From Tardiphaga robiniae (GTDB taxonomy: Bacteria > Pseudomonadota > Alphaproteobacteria > Rhizobiales > Xanthobacteraceae), in NCBI RefSeq assembly GCF_001618955.1, contig NZ_LVYV01000034.1:421690-485689 (forward strand): a stretch of DNA of 64,000 nt, in the 5' to 3' direction. Positions 41,501-50,702 of this stretch are shown here, piece by piece. Below the pieces are notes generated by a model. That model worked only from the letters and a program-made list of their open reading frames with translations, was not told the DNA's origin and ran no database searches. A program made the position numbers and the translations under genes. The stretch's first letter is position 1. Every line of letters starts with the position of its first letter.

Positions 41501-43402
41501 TTGACGATTTCCCGACGCCGCCTTCTCCAGACCAGCGCCTTCGCCGCACTTGCCCCTGTCATCGGTGGCACGGGCAGCCTCTCCGTCATCGATGCAGCAA
41601 GTGCCCAGTCTGCGGCAAAAGGTGCAGAATGGCGCCATGCGCTGTCCCTGTTCGGGGAGATCAAGTATCCGGCGGAGTTCAAGCGCTTCGACTACGTCAA
41701 TCCTGAAGCACCCAAGGGCGGCACCGTCCGCCAGATCGCTATCGGTACCTTCGATAATTTCAACATCGCGGTGGCCGGCGTGAAGGGCAACATCGCCGGT
41801 GCCGTCGGACTGATCTACGAGTCCCTTACGACAGGATCGCTGGACGAGGTCTCGACCGAATATGGTCTGCTCGCCGAAGCCGTCAGCCACCCCGAGGATT
41901 ACTCTTGGGTGTCCTACCGGCTGCGGGCGAATGCCAAGTGGCATGATGGCAAGCCGGTGACCCCGGAGGATGTGATCTTCTCGCTTGAGTCTTTCAAGAA
42001 ATATCACCCGCAATATTCTGCCTATTACCGCCATGTGGTGAAGGCAGAGAAGGTCGGCGAGCGCGAAATCAAGTTCACCTTCGATGCGCCCGGCAATCGC
42101 GAATTGCCGCAGATCGTCGGCCAGCTCACGGTGTTGCCCAAGCATTGGTGGGAGGGCACGAACGCTTCCGGCGCCAAGCGCGACATCGGTAGCACGACGC
42201 TGGAAGTGCCGCTCGGCAGTGCCGCCTATCGCATCAGGGATTTCGTGCCGGGCCGTTCGGTGTCGGTGGAGCGTGTGAAGGACTATTGGGGGCGCGACCT
42301 CAACGTGAATGTCGGTCGCAATAATTTCGACGAGCTGCGCTACGAATATTTCCGCGACGGTACCGTTGCGCTCGAAGCCTTCAAGGGCGACCAGGTGGAT
42401 TGGCGCACCGAAAATAGCGCGAAGAACTGGGCGACGGCCTATGACTTTCCGGCGGTGGCCGAGAAGCGCGTTGTTCTCGAGGAATTCCTCAATCGCTCGT
42501 CGGGCATCATGCAGGGCTTCGCGCTCAACATTCGCCGCGATAAGTTCAAGGATCCGCGCGTCCGTCGCGCGCTGAACTATGCGTTCGACTTCGAGGAGAT
42601 GAACAAGCAGATCTTCTTCGGCCAGTACAAGCGCATCTCCAGCTATTTCGACGGCACCGAGCTTGCGTCCTCGGGTCTGCCGGAAGGTAAGGAGCTGGAG
42701 ATTCTGGAGACGGTGCGTGCCGAAGTGCCGCCGGAGGTTTTCACCAAGCCCTATACGAATCCGGTCGGTGGCAGTGCTGAAAATGTGCGCGGCAATCTTC
42801 GCGAAGCGCTACAATTGTTCAAGGAAGCGGGCTACGAAGTCCGTGATCGCAAACTGGTCAATGCCAAGACCGGTGCGCCGTTTGAGCTGGAATTGCTCGG
42901 CGAGGATCCCTCCTTCGAGCGCGTGATGCTGTTCTTCAAGCCGTCGCTGGAACGTCTCGGCATCGGCGTGTCGGTCCGCACCATCGATGCCACGCAATAT
43001 GAGAACCGGCTGCGGACCTGGGATTTTGACATCGTCGTGTCGTCCTGGCCGGAGTCGCTGTCGCCCGGTAACGAGCAGCGTGAATTCTGGGGTTCGCAAG
43101 CCGCCGATATGGCCGGCTCCCGCAATATCGTCGGCATCAAGAATCCTGCGATCGACAAGCTGATCGATCGCGTGATCTTCACCAAGGACCGCAACGATCT
43201 CGTCGCTGCGACCAAGGCGCTGGATCGCGTGCTGCTGTGGAACAACTTCGTGGTGCCGCAATGGACCTACAACAAGGTCCGCACGGCGCGCTGGGATCGC
43301 TTCGGTCGTCCGCCTGAGCCGCCGAAATACGGGCAGTCGGGTTTCCCCGCCATCTGGTGGTACGATGCTGACAAGGCCGCCAAGATCGGCAAGCGCTCTT
43401 GA
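41501..43402 (+). CDS. yejA: extracellular solute-binding protein, first of two YejA-like proteins
   Basis: A binding protein of about 633 residues. The N-terminus 'TISRRRLLQTSAFAALAP' is a twin-arginine (Tat) signal. 'LFGEIKYPAEFKRFDYVNPEAPKGGTVRQIAIGTFDNFN' is characteristic of the YejA group. 'KWHDGKPVTPEDVIFSLESF' and 'FALNIRRDKFKDPRVRRALNYAFDFEEMNKQIFFG' follow. In E. coli Yej imports microcin C and peptides. The start is uncertain: TTG at 41501 puts the Tat motif at the start; GTG at 41408 is the alternative. It is the first gene of the yej operon, 14 bp before the second binding protein. Confidence 0.9.
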   Translation: MTISRRRLLQTSAFAALAPVIGGTGSLSVIDAASAQSAAKGAEWRHALSLFGEIKYPAEFKRFDYVNPEAPKGGTVRQIAIGTFDNFNIAVAGVKGNIAGAVGLIYESLTTGSLDEVSTEYGLLAEAVSHPEDYSWVSYRLRANAKWHDGKPVTPEDVIFSLESFKKYHPQYSAYYRHVVKAEKVGEREIKFTFDAPGNRELPQIVGQLTVLPKHWWEGTNASGAKRDIGSTTLEVPLGSAAYRIRDFVPGRSVSVERVKDYWGRDLNVNVGRNNFDELRYEYFRDGTVALEAFKGDQVDWRTENSAKNWATAYDFPAVAEKRVVLEEFLNRSSGIMQGFALNIRRDKFKDPRVRRALNYAFDFEEMNKQIFFGQYKRISSYFDGTELASSGLPEGKELEILETVRAEVPPEVFTKPYTNPVGGSAENVRGNLREALQLFKEAGYEVRDRKLVNAKTGAPFELELLGEDPSFERVMLFFKPSLERLGIGVSVRTIDATQYENRLRTWDFDIVVSSWPESLSPGNEQREFWGSQAADMAGSRNIVGIKNPAIDKLIDRVIFTKDRNDLVAATKALDRVLLWNNFVVPQWTYNKVRTARWDRFGRPPEPPKYGQSGFPAIWWYDADKAAKIGKRS

Positions 43403-43416
43403 GGAGCACATCGCGC

Positions 43417-45273
43417 ATGGCGCAGCTCAATCGTCGGCACGTGCTGGGTCTTTCGATCGGCGCCATCGCGGCGTCGCGCTTCAGCCTCGCTTTGGCAGAG
43501 GCGCCGAGCGAGTCACACGGGATTTCGGCCTTTGGCGATCTGAAATATCCGGCCGATTTTCCGAATTTCGACTACGTCAACGTCAAGGCGCCGAAGGGCG
43601 GCGCCTTCTCGACGGTGCCGTCGAGCCGTGCATTCAACCAGTCGTTCCAGACCTTCAATTCGCTGAACGCCTATGTTCTGAAGGGCGACGGCGCGCAGGG
43701 CATGGGCATGACCTTCGCCCCGCTGATGGTGCGTGCGGGCGACGAGCCAGACGCGATGTACGGGCTGGTCGCGAAGTCCGTGCAGATCTCTGCCGATGGT
43801 CTGACTTATCGTTTTACGCTGAGGCCGGAAGCTCGCTTCCACGACGGCAGCAAGCTCACTGCACGCGATGCGGCATTCTCATTGACGGCCCTCAAGACCA
43901 AGGGCCATCCCATCATCACGCAGCAGATGCGCGACATGGTGAAGGCCGAGGCTGTGGACGACCTGACGCTGGTGGTGACATTCGCCGAGAAACGCGGCCG
44001 CGATGTGCCGTTGTTCGTGGCAGGCATGCCGATTTTCTCGCAGGCCTATTACGATAAGCGCGCATTCGATGAGACGTCGCTGGAGACGCCGCTCGGCAGC
44101 GGTCCCTACAAGGTCGGGCGCTTCGAAGTCGGGCGCTATATCGAATTCGATCGTGTGAAGGACTGGTGGGCCGCGGACCTTCCGGTCAATCGCGGCAGCT
44201 ATAATTTCGATACAGTGCGGTTCGATTTCTATCGCGACCGCGACGTGGCCTTCGAAGGTTTCACCGGTCGCAATTATCTGTATCGCGAGGAGTTCACCTC
44301 GCGCATCTGGAACACGCGCTACGATTTCCCGGCGGTGAAGGATGGCCGGGTCAAACAGGAGATGCTGCCCGACGATACACCGTCCGGCGCGCAGGGCTGG
44401 TTCCTCAACACACGCCGCGCCAAGTTCAAGGATCCGCGCGTGCGCGAGGCGCTCGGCAATGCATTCGATTTCGAATGGACCAACAAGACGATCATGTATG
44501 GCGCCTATGTGCGCACGGTGTCGCCGTTCCAGAACTCTGACCTGATGGCGACCGGCGCGCCGTCGCCGGAAGAGATCGTATTGCTGGAGCCGTTCCGCGA
44601 CAAGGTGCCGGCCGAGGTATTCGGCACTCCCTATGTGCCGCCGACGTCCGACGGCTCGGGTCAGGACCGTGCGTTGCTGCGCAAGGCCATCCAGCTTTTG
44701 AACGACGCCGGCTGCGTGATGAAGGACGGCAAGCGCATGACGGCGCAGGGCGAGCCGTTCAAGATCGAGTTCCTGCTCGATGAGCCTGCTTTCCAGGCGC
44801 ATCACATGCCCTATATCAAGAATCTCGGCACGCTGGGCATCGAGGCCAGTGTACGTCTCGTCGATCCCGTGCAATTCCGCGCACGCCGCGACGATTTCGA
44901 TTTCGATGCAGCCATTGAGCGCTTCAGCTTTTCCACCATTCCCGGCGATTCCCTGCGTTCGTTCTTCTCGATGCAGTCGGCAGTCACCAAGGGCTCGAAT
45001 AATCTCGCCGGCATTTCCGATCCTGTCGTCGATGCGCTGATGAACGAAGTCATCGCCGCCGATACGCGCCCCAAGCTGGTCTTCGCGGCGCGGGCGCTGG
45101 ATCGTGTCATCCGCGCCGGCCGCTACTGGGTGCCGCAATGGTACTCCGCCTCGCATCGCGTGGCCTATTGGGATGTGTTCGGCCATCCCGCAAATCTGCC
45201 GAAATATATCGGCGTCGGTGCCCCCGATCTGTGGTGGGCGTCCGTAAAACCGTCAAGCGAGCAGGCCAAATAG
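43417..45273 (+). CDS. yejA: extracellular solute-binding protein, second YejA-like protein
   Basis: A 618-residue paralogue of the preceding binding protein. It opens 'MAQLNRRHVLGLSIGAIAASRFSLALA', which looks like a weaker Tat/Sec signal. 'AFGDLKYPADFPNFDYVNVKAPKGGAFS' and 'FLNTRRAKFKDPRVREALGNAFDFEWTNKTIMYGAYVRT' match the first copy closely in position. Two binding proteins on one permease pair usually widen the substrate range. GAGGAG 10 nt before the ATG at 43417 supports the start; the TTG at 43399 is less likely. The permease gene begins 1 bp after the stop. Confidence 0.9.
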   Translation: MAQLNRRHVLGLSIGAIAASRFSLALAEAPSESHGISAFGDLKYPADFPNFDYVNVKAPKGGAFSTVPSSRAFNQSFQTFNSLNAYVLKGDGAQGMGMTFAPLMVRAGDEPDAMYGLVAKSVQISADGLTYRFTLRPEARFHDGSKLTARDAAFSLTALKTKGHPIITQQMRDMVKAEAVDDLTLVVTFAEKRGRDVPLFVAGMPIFSQAYYDKRAFDETSLETPLGSGPYKVGRFEVGRYIEFDRVKDWWAADLPVNRGSYNFDTVRFDFYRDRDVAFEGFTGRNYLYREEFTSRIWNTRYDFPAVKDGRVKQEMLPDDTPSGAQGWFLNTRRAKFKDPRVREALGNAFDFEWTNKTIMYGAYVRTVSPFQNSDLMATGAPSPEEIVLLEPFRDKVPAEVFGTPYVPPTSDGSGQDRALLRKAIQLLNDAGCVMKDGKRMTAQGEPFKIEFLLDEPAFQAHHMPYIKNLGTLGIEASVRLVDPVQFRARRDDFDFDAAIERFSFSTIPGDSLRSFFSMQSAVTKGSNNLAGISDPVVDALMNEVIAADTRPKLVFAARALDRVIRAGRYWVPQWYSASHRVAYWDVFGHPANLPKYIGVGAPDLWWASVKPSSEQAK

Positions 45274-45274
45274 C

Positions 45275-46381
45275 ATGGGCGCATATATTGCACGGCGCGT
45301 GCTGCTGATGTTTCCCACGCTGCTGGGAATCCTGTTCGTGTCCTTTGTCGTGGTGCAATTTGCGCCCGGTGGTCCCGTCGAACGCGTGATCGCGCAACTC
45401 AGCGGCGCCGATACAGGCGCGTCGCGCGTTTCCGGTTCATCTGGTGGTGACTTCGGTAACCGTGCGCAGCCGGGCGCCGCAGGCGATGCGGTGAACTCGA
45501 AATATCGCGGCGCGCAGGGGCTCGATCCGGATTTCGTCAAGAGCCTGGAAAAGCAGTTCGGCTTCGACAAGCCTGCGCCGGAACGTTTCGCGCTGATGCT
45601 GTGGAACTTCGCCCGCTTCGATTTCGGCAAGAGTTACTTCCGTGACACGACAGTGCTGCAACTGATCAAGGAGAAGCTGCCGGTCTCGATGTCGCTCGGC
45701 ATCTGGATGATGCTAATCACCTACCTGATCTCGATCCCGCTCGGCATCCGCAAGGCGGTGCAGGACGGCTCGCGCTTCGACACCTGGACCTCGGCCGTCA
45801 TCATTGTCGGTTTCGCCATCCCCGGCTTCCTGTTCGCGATCCTGCTGATCATCCTGTTTTCCGGCGGATCGTTCTGGAGCATCTTCCCGCTGCGCGGCCT
45901 GACTTCGGACGGCTGGAGCCAGTTCCCGTGGTACTGGAAGATCATTGACTACTTCTGGCACATGACGCTGCCGCTGATCTCGATGGTGCTCGGTGCCTTC
46001 GCCACCATGACGCTGCTGACCAAGAACTCGTTCCTCGATGAAATCCGCAAACAGTATGTGATGACCGCGCGCGCCAAGGGCTGTAACGAGCGGCAGGTGC
46101 TCTACAATCACATCTTCCGCAATGCCATGCTGATCGTCATCGCAGGATTCCCGGGCGCGTTCATTCATGCCTTCTTTTCGGGTTCGCTGCTGATCGAAAC
46201 CATCTTCTCGCTCGACGGCCTCGGTCTCCTCGGCTTCGAGAGCGTGCTCAACCGCGATTATCCCGTGGTGTTCGGCACGCTGTTCATCTTCTCGCTGGTC
46301 GGTCTCGTCGTGAACCTCCTGTCCGATCTGGCCTATATGTGGATCGATCCGCGGATCGACTTTGAGGCGCGAGAAGTCTGA
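45275..46381 (+). CDS. yejB: ABC transporter permease YejB
   Basis: A 368-residue permease of the YejB type. 'MGAYIARRVLLMFPTLLGILFVSFVVVQFAPGGPVERV' is the first helix. A periplasmic insert (about 45-75), longer than in DppB and typical of YejB, follows, then 'KQYVMTARAKGCNERQVLYNHIFRNAMLIVIAGFPGAFI', the EAA loop. The end is 'MWIDPRIDFEAREV'. The stop overlaps the yejE start by one base (TGATG). With YejE it forms the channel for the imported peptide. Confidence 0.93.
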   Translation: MGAYIARRVLLMFPTLLGILFVSFVVVQFAPGGPVERVIAQLSGADTGASRVSGSSGGDFGNRAQPGAAGDAVNSKYRGAQGLDPDFVKSLEKQFGFDKPAPERFALMLWNFARFDFGKSYFRDTTVLQLIKEKLPVSMSLGIWMMLITYLISIPLGIRKAVQDGSRFDTWTSAVIIVGFAIPGFLFAILLIILFSGGSFWSIFPLRGLTSDGWSQFPWYWKIIDYFWHMTLPLISMVLGAFATMTLLTKNSFLDEIRKQYVMTARAKGCNERQVLYNHIFRNAMLIVIAGFPGAFIHAFFSGSLLIETIFSLDGLGLLGFESVLNRDYPVVFGTLFIFSLVGLVVNLLSDLAYMWIDPRIDFEAREV

Positions 46382-47559
46382 TGACGATCACAACGCCCGT
46401 GCCCGTCGAAACCACCACGCTGTCGCCGCTTGGCGAAGCAGTGCCGCCATCGCGTCACCCGCTCGGCATCTCGCCGCTCAACCAGCGTCGCTGGCAGAAC
46501 TTCAAGTCCAATCGCCGTGGCTACTGGTCGTTCTGGATTTTCCTGTTCCTGTTCTTTATCTCGCTGTTCGCCGAGGTGATCGCCAACGACCGGCCGTTCT
46601 TCATCAAGTTCGACGGCAAGATGTATTTCCCGGCTTTCGTCACCTATTCGGAGACGACGTTCGGCGGCGACTTCGAGACGGCTACGGACTATCGCGACCC
46701 CTTCCTGCAGAAGCTGATCGCCGAGAAGAACGGCACCATCCTCTGGCCGCTGATCCGCTATTCCTACGACACGCACAACCTCGATTTGCCGACGCCGGCA
46801 CCGTCGAAGCCGACATGGATGCTCACCGAAGAACAGTGCAAGCCGGTGGTTGAGAAGAAAGGCCTCAGGAGCTGCCGTGATCTCGAATATAACTGGCTCG
46901 GCACCGACGATCAGGGCCGCGATGTCGTCGCGCGGCTGATCTACGGCTTCCGCATCTCGGTGCTGTTCGGCCTCGCGCTCACGATCGTTTCGTCAATCAT
47001 CGGCATCGCCGCAGGCGGTGTGCAGGGATATTTCGGCGGCTGGGTCGATCTAGCCTTCCAGCGCTTCATCGAAATCTGGAGTGCGATCCCGTCGCTCTAT
47101 CTGCTGCTAATCTTATCGTCGGTGCTGGTGCCTGGTTTCTTCGTGCTGCTCGGCATCCTCCTGCTGTTTTCATGGGTATCGCTCGTCGGCCTCGTACGTG
47201 CCGAATTCCTGCGCGGGCGCAATTTCGAATACATCATGGCGGCGCGGGCGCTCGGTGTGTCAAACGCCAAGATCATGATCCGGCATCTGCTGCCGAACGC
47301 GATGGTTGCCACCATGACTTTCCTGCCGTTCATCGTCTCATCCTCGGTGATGACGCTGACCGCGCTGGATTTCCTTGGTTTCGGCCTGCCGCCGGGCTCA
47401 CCGTCGCTCGGCGAACTTCTGTCGCAAGGCAAGGCCAATGTGCAGGCGCCCTGGCTCGGCTTCACCGGCTTCTTCGCGGTGGCGATCATGCTGTCGCTGT
47501 TGATCTTCATCGGCGAGGGCGTCCGCGATGCCTTCGATCCGCGCAAGACGTTCAGGTAG
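46381..47559 (+). CDS. yejE: ABC transporter permease YejE
   Basis: A 392-residue permease of the YejE type. The N-terminal region has 'RRWQNFKSNRRGYWSFWIFLFLFFISLFAEVIANDRPFFIKFDGKMYFPAF', a YejE-specific feature. A long periplasmic loop (about 65-165) is followed by the DppC-like core 'WLGTDDQGRDVVARLIYGFRISVLFG' and the EAA loop 'AARALGVSNAKIMIRHLLPNAM'. The end is 'RDAFDPRKTFR'. It lies in one operon with YejB and the fused ATPase. Confidence 0.93.
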   Translation: MTITTPVPVETTTLSPLGEAVPPSRHPLGISPLNQRRWQNFKSNRRGYWSFWIFLFLFFISLFAEVIANDRPFFIKFDGKMYFPAFVTYSETTFGGDFETATDYRDPFLQKLIAEKNGTILWPLIRYSYDTHNLDLPTPAPSKPTWMLTEEQCKPVVEKKGLRSCRDLEYNWLGTDDQGRDVVARLIYGFRISVLFGLALTIVSSIIGIAAGGVQGYFGGWVDLAFQRFIEIWSAIPSLYLLLILSSVLVPGFFVLLGILLLFSWVSLVGLVRAEFLRGRNFEYIMAARALGVSNAKIMIRHLLPNAMVATMTFLPFIVSSSVMTLTALDFLGFGLPPGSPSLGELLSQGKANVQAPWLGFTGFFAVAIMLSLLIFIGEGVRDAFDPRKTFR

Positions 47560-47568
47560 GGCCGCAGC

Positions 47569-49206
47569 ATGGATGCCATCAACCAGCCGCTGCTCGATGT
47601 CCGCGATCTCTCGGTCGCGTTTCACCATGGCGGCAATACATCGGTCGCGGTCGACAGAGTGTCGTTCGAGATCAAGCGCGGCGAATGCGTTGCGCTGGTC
47701 GGGGAATCCGGCTCGGGAAAATCCGTCAGCGCCTTGTCGATCCTGCGGCTGCTGCCGTACCCAACAGCGTCGCATCCGTCTGGCCATATCCGCTTCAAGG
47801 GCCATGAGCTCCTGAGCATGTCGGAGCGCGAGATCCGCGGCATTCGCGGCAACGATATCTCCATCATCTTCCAGGAGCCGATGACCTCGCTGAACCCGCT
47901 GCACACGATCGGTGCGCAGATCGGTGAGATCCTCCAGCTTCATAACGGCATGCGCGGTAGCAAGGCGCGTGAGCGGACGCTGGAGCTGCTCACGCAGGTC
48001 GGCATTCCCGATCCGGAGACGCGTCTCGCCAGCTATCCGCATCAACTGTCCGGTGGTCAGCGCCAGCGCGTCATGATTGCGATGGCGCTTGCGAACGAGC
48101 CCGATCTCCTGATCGCCGACGAACCGACCACGGCGCTGGACGTCACGGTGCAAGCGCAGATCCTCGCACTGCTCGCCGATATTCGGAAGCGGCTCGGGAT
48201 GAGTCTACTGTTCATCACGCACGATCTTGGCATCGTTCGTCGTATCGCCGACACGGTTTGCGTCATGAACAACGGCAAGATCGTCGAGCAGGGGCCGGTG
48301 GAGCAAGTCTTCACTGCGCCGCAGCACCCCTACACCAAGGCACTGCTTGCTGCCGAGCCGAAGCCCGACCCGGCGCCGCCGCGGCCAGAGGCGCCGGTGG
48401 TGATGTCGACCGACGATCTCAAGGTCTGGTTTCCGATCAAGCGCGGTCTGCTGCGCAAGACGGTGGGCCATGTAAAGGCGGTGGACGGCGTCAGCCTGAA
48501 AGTACGGCAGGGCGAAACGCTGGGGGTGGTCGGCGAGTCCGGCTCGGGCAAGACCACGCTCGGTCTCGCGCTGCTGCGGCTGATCTCCTCGCAAGGGCCG
48601 ATCGTATTCCTGAGCAAGGACATTCAGGGCTTGCAATTCAAGGACATGCGGCCGATCCGACGCGATATGCAGATCGTGTTTCAGGATCCGTTCGGCGCGC
48701 TGTCGCCGCGTATGTCGGTCGGCGATATCATTGCCGAGGGGCTCAGCGTGCATCAGCCCTCTCTCTCGCCGGACGACCGTGAGGCGCGTGTCGTGAAAGC
48801 GCTGCAGGATGTCGGTCTCGATCCCAAGACCCGGTTCCGCTATCCGCATGAATTCTCCGGCGGTCAGCGCCAGCGCATCAGCATCGCGCGCGCTGCCGTG
48901 CTGGAGCCGAGTTTCGTCGTTCTGGACGAGCCGACCAGCGCGCTCGACATGCTGTTCCAGGCGCAGATGGTGGACCTCCTGCGCGAGCTGCAACGCAAGC
49001 GCGATCTCACTTATATGTTCATCTCGCATGACCTGCGCGTGGTCGCGTCACTGGCCAGCCACCTCATCGTGATGCGGCACGGCAAGGTGGTCGAAGAGGG
49101 TCCGGCTGCGGATCTGTTCAAGAATCCGAAGAGCGATTACACCCGCGCGCTCTTCGCCGCGGCGTTCCGAATCGAGACGGCGCCGGGCGGGGCTGCGGCG
49201 CAGTAA
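47569..49206 (+). CDS. yejF: fused double ATP-binding subunit YejF
   Basis: A 545-residue protein with two ABC ATPase domains. Domain 1 has Walker A GESGSGKS at 45-52, signature 'LSGGQRQR' and '[12 protein letters not shown]'. Domain 2 has another GESGSGKT near 320, '[14 protein letters not shown]' and '[12 protein letters not shown]'. YejF drives peptide import through YejBE. It starts 9 bp after yejE and is followed 4 bp later by the NUDIX gene, which may therefore be translated from the same message. Confidence 0.94.
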   Translation: MDAINQPLLDVRDLSVAFHHGGNTSVAVDRVSFEIKRGECVALVGESGSGKSVSALSILRLLPYPTASHPSGHIRFKGHELLSMSEREIRGIRGNDISIIFQEPMTSLNPLHTIGAQIGEILQLHNGMRGSKARERTLELLTQVGIPDPETRLASYPHQLSGGQRQRVMIAMALANEPDLLIADEPTTALDVTVQAQILALLADIRKRLGMSLLFITHDLGIVRRIADTVCVMNNGKIVEQGPVEQVFTAPQHPYTKALLAAEPKPDPAPPRPEAPVVMSTDDLKVWFPIKRGLLRKTVGHVKAVDGVSLKVRQGETLGVVGESGSGKTTLGLALLRLISSQGPIVFLSKDIQGLQFKDMRPIRRDMQIVFQDPFGALSPRMSVGDIIAEGLSVHQPSLSPDDREARVVKALQDVGLDPKTRFRYPHEFSGGQRQRISIARAAVLEPSFVVLDEPTSALDMLFQAQMVDLLRELQRKRDLTYMFISHDLRVVASLASHLIVMRHGKVVEEGPAADLFKNPKSDYTRALFAAAFRIETAPGGAAAQ

Positions 49207-49210
49207 GATC

Positions 49211-49867
49211 ATGGCTGAGCGTTTGGACAAAGAAGCTGCAATCGCGGACCGCACTGCCGATGTCGCCGTATCCGCGCCGACCTTGATTGCGCAGGGCTAC
49301 ATGCCCTATGAGCGCTTCGATGTCGCGATCATCCGGGATGACGATGGAACACTGCGGCAGCGCCGCGATGTGATCCGTGCTGGTCGTGTTGCGGCAGTTC
49401 TGCCGATTGATCTCGCGCGGCAGGAGATCGTGTTGATCCGGCAATTCCGCCTCCCGGCGCATCTGGCCACCGGCCGCGGCGAAATGATCGAGATCGTGGC
49501 TGGGCGCGTCGATGGCGGTGAGAGCGCGTTGTCGGCGGCGTCGCGTGAATGCCACGAGGAGATCGGTATCACACCGAATCGGTTGCTTGAGCTCTACAGT
49601 GTGCTGACGACGCCGGGGATTACAGACGAGTATGTTACGTTCTTTCTTGGCTTCGTTGACACGAGCAAGGTTCCGTCCCGCGGTGGCCTCGTCGGCGAAG
49701 CAGAAGATACGCGGCCATTCGTGGTCTCCATCGACGACGCGATCGCAGCGTTGGATGGCGGCGCAATTCACAACGGCCTGATGGTGAGTGCCCTGCAGTG
49801 GTTGGCGCTGCATCGCGACCGACTGCAGGATTGCTACGAGCGCGCGGCGCCTAGCCCAGCCGCTTAA
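49211..49867 (+). CDS. NUDIX hydrolase (ADP-ribose pyrophosphatase-like)
   Basis: A 218-residue NUDIX protein. The Nudix box is complete: G-x5-E-x7-R-E-x2-E-E-x-G-I, read as 'GRVDGGESALSAASRECHEEIGI' in two blocks around residues 97-119. 'RQFRLPAHLATGRGEMIEIVAG' just before it is typical of ADP-ribose and GDP-mannose pyrophosphatases. It hydrolyses nucleoside diphosphates linked to another group. It starts 4 bp after yejF, and its 3' end overlaps the convergent NlpC/P60 gene by 17 bp. Confidence 0.9.
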   Translation: MAERLDKEAAIADRTADVAVSAPTLIAQGYMPYERFDVAIIRDDDGTLRQRRDVIRAGRVAAVLPIDLARQEIVLIRQFRLPAHLATGRGEMIEIVAGRVDGGESALSAASRECHEEIGITPNRLLELYSVLTTPGITDEYVTFFLGFVDTSKVPSRGGLVGEAEDTRPFVVSIDDAIAALDGGAIHNGLMVSALQWLALHRDRLQDCYERAAPSPAA

Positions 49868-50702
49868 CGCTCGTTACGTCGCTGCCTGCCGCCTTGATCC
49901 GCGCAATGGCACCCTTCGCGTCCTCGATGGCCGTCGCCATGTGATGCGCATTGGCATGCACGATCGTGTTGGCATCGCGGGCGATGGCGACGTGGCCCTT
50001 CCAGAAGATCAGATCGCCGCGCTTCAGATGCTGAATCTCTGCGTCTGACAAGGCGCGGCCGAGGCCGCTCTCCTGCATGTCGCTGTCGCGGGGACATCCG
50101 GTTCCCGCGGCGGTCAGTGCGATCTGCACCAGGCCGGAACAATCGATACCGAGGCTGCTCTTGCCGCCCCAGAGATAGGGCGTACCGACGAAGCGCTCGG
50201 CCACGGCAACGAAGTCGGTCTCGAACGCATCGATCTCCGCGATATGCTGCTTTGGCACGCAATGTCCGGCGCTCGTCATGGCAAATGCATCGGTCATCTT
50301 GACGATCGCCAGGCGGGCGCCGAGCGGCAGCGTATCCGTCGGCGGCAGCTTGATGGAAGGACCGGGAAAAAGGAACGTCCGGAGCGCGGTCACCTTGTGT
50401 GTCGGTGTCGGCCCGGGTGGATAGAGTGCGAGATCCGAGAGCCAGCCGACATAGCCGTCGCCATTGAGTTGCCCCCAGGCCCAGCCTTCTTCGTTGCGAT
50501 CGTAGATGGTGAAGCGCTCGCCCTTCAAGGCCTGCGTATTCATTTCGGCGCCGGAGAATGGCTGGAGCCGCATGGAGGTGACGCCATCGGCAACCTCGAA
50601 TTCTTCGCCGTCGACGAAACGTGCGGCCTCGACCTGACCTTCAAGATATCGCGCGGCGACGTCTGGCCGCGCGGGCGTGAGCCTAGGGTCGCGTTTATCC
50701 AT
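49851..50702 (-). CDS. NlpC/P60 family cell-wall peptidase (C40) with SH3-like N-terminal domain
   Basis: A 283-residue protein. Residues about 30-100 form an SH3b-like targeting region with 'YDRNEEGWAWGQLNGDGYVGWLSDLAL'. Residues 165-283 form the C40 peptidase with nucleophile Cys188 ('IDCSGLVQ') and His237 ('FWKGHVAI'), and 'HANAHHM' provides the third polar residue. The family cuts bonds in the peptidoglycan stem peptide, typically between D-Glu and diaminopimelate. No signal peptide is visible, so it may recycle cell-wall peptides in the cytoplasm. Its start overlaps the aminopeptidase stop by 8 bp. Confidence 0.9.
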   Translation of the reverse strand: MDKRDPRLTPARPDVAARYLEGQVEAARFVDGEEFEVADGVTSMRLQPFSGAEMNTQALKGERFTIYDRNEEGWAWGQLNGDGYVGWLSDLALYPPGPTPTHKVTALRTFLFPGPSIKLPPTDTLPLGARLAIVKMTDAFAMTSAGHCVPKQHIAEIDAFETDFVAVAERFVGTPYLWGGKSSLGIDCSGLVQIALTAAGTGCPRDSDMQESGLGRALSDAEIQHLKRGDLIFWKGHVAIARDANTIVHANAHHMATAIEDAKGAIARIKAAGSDVTSVKRLG

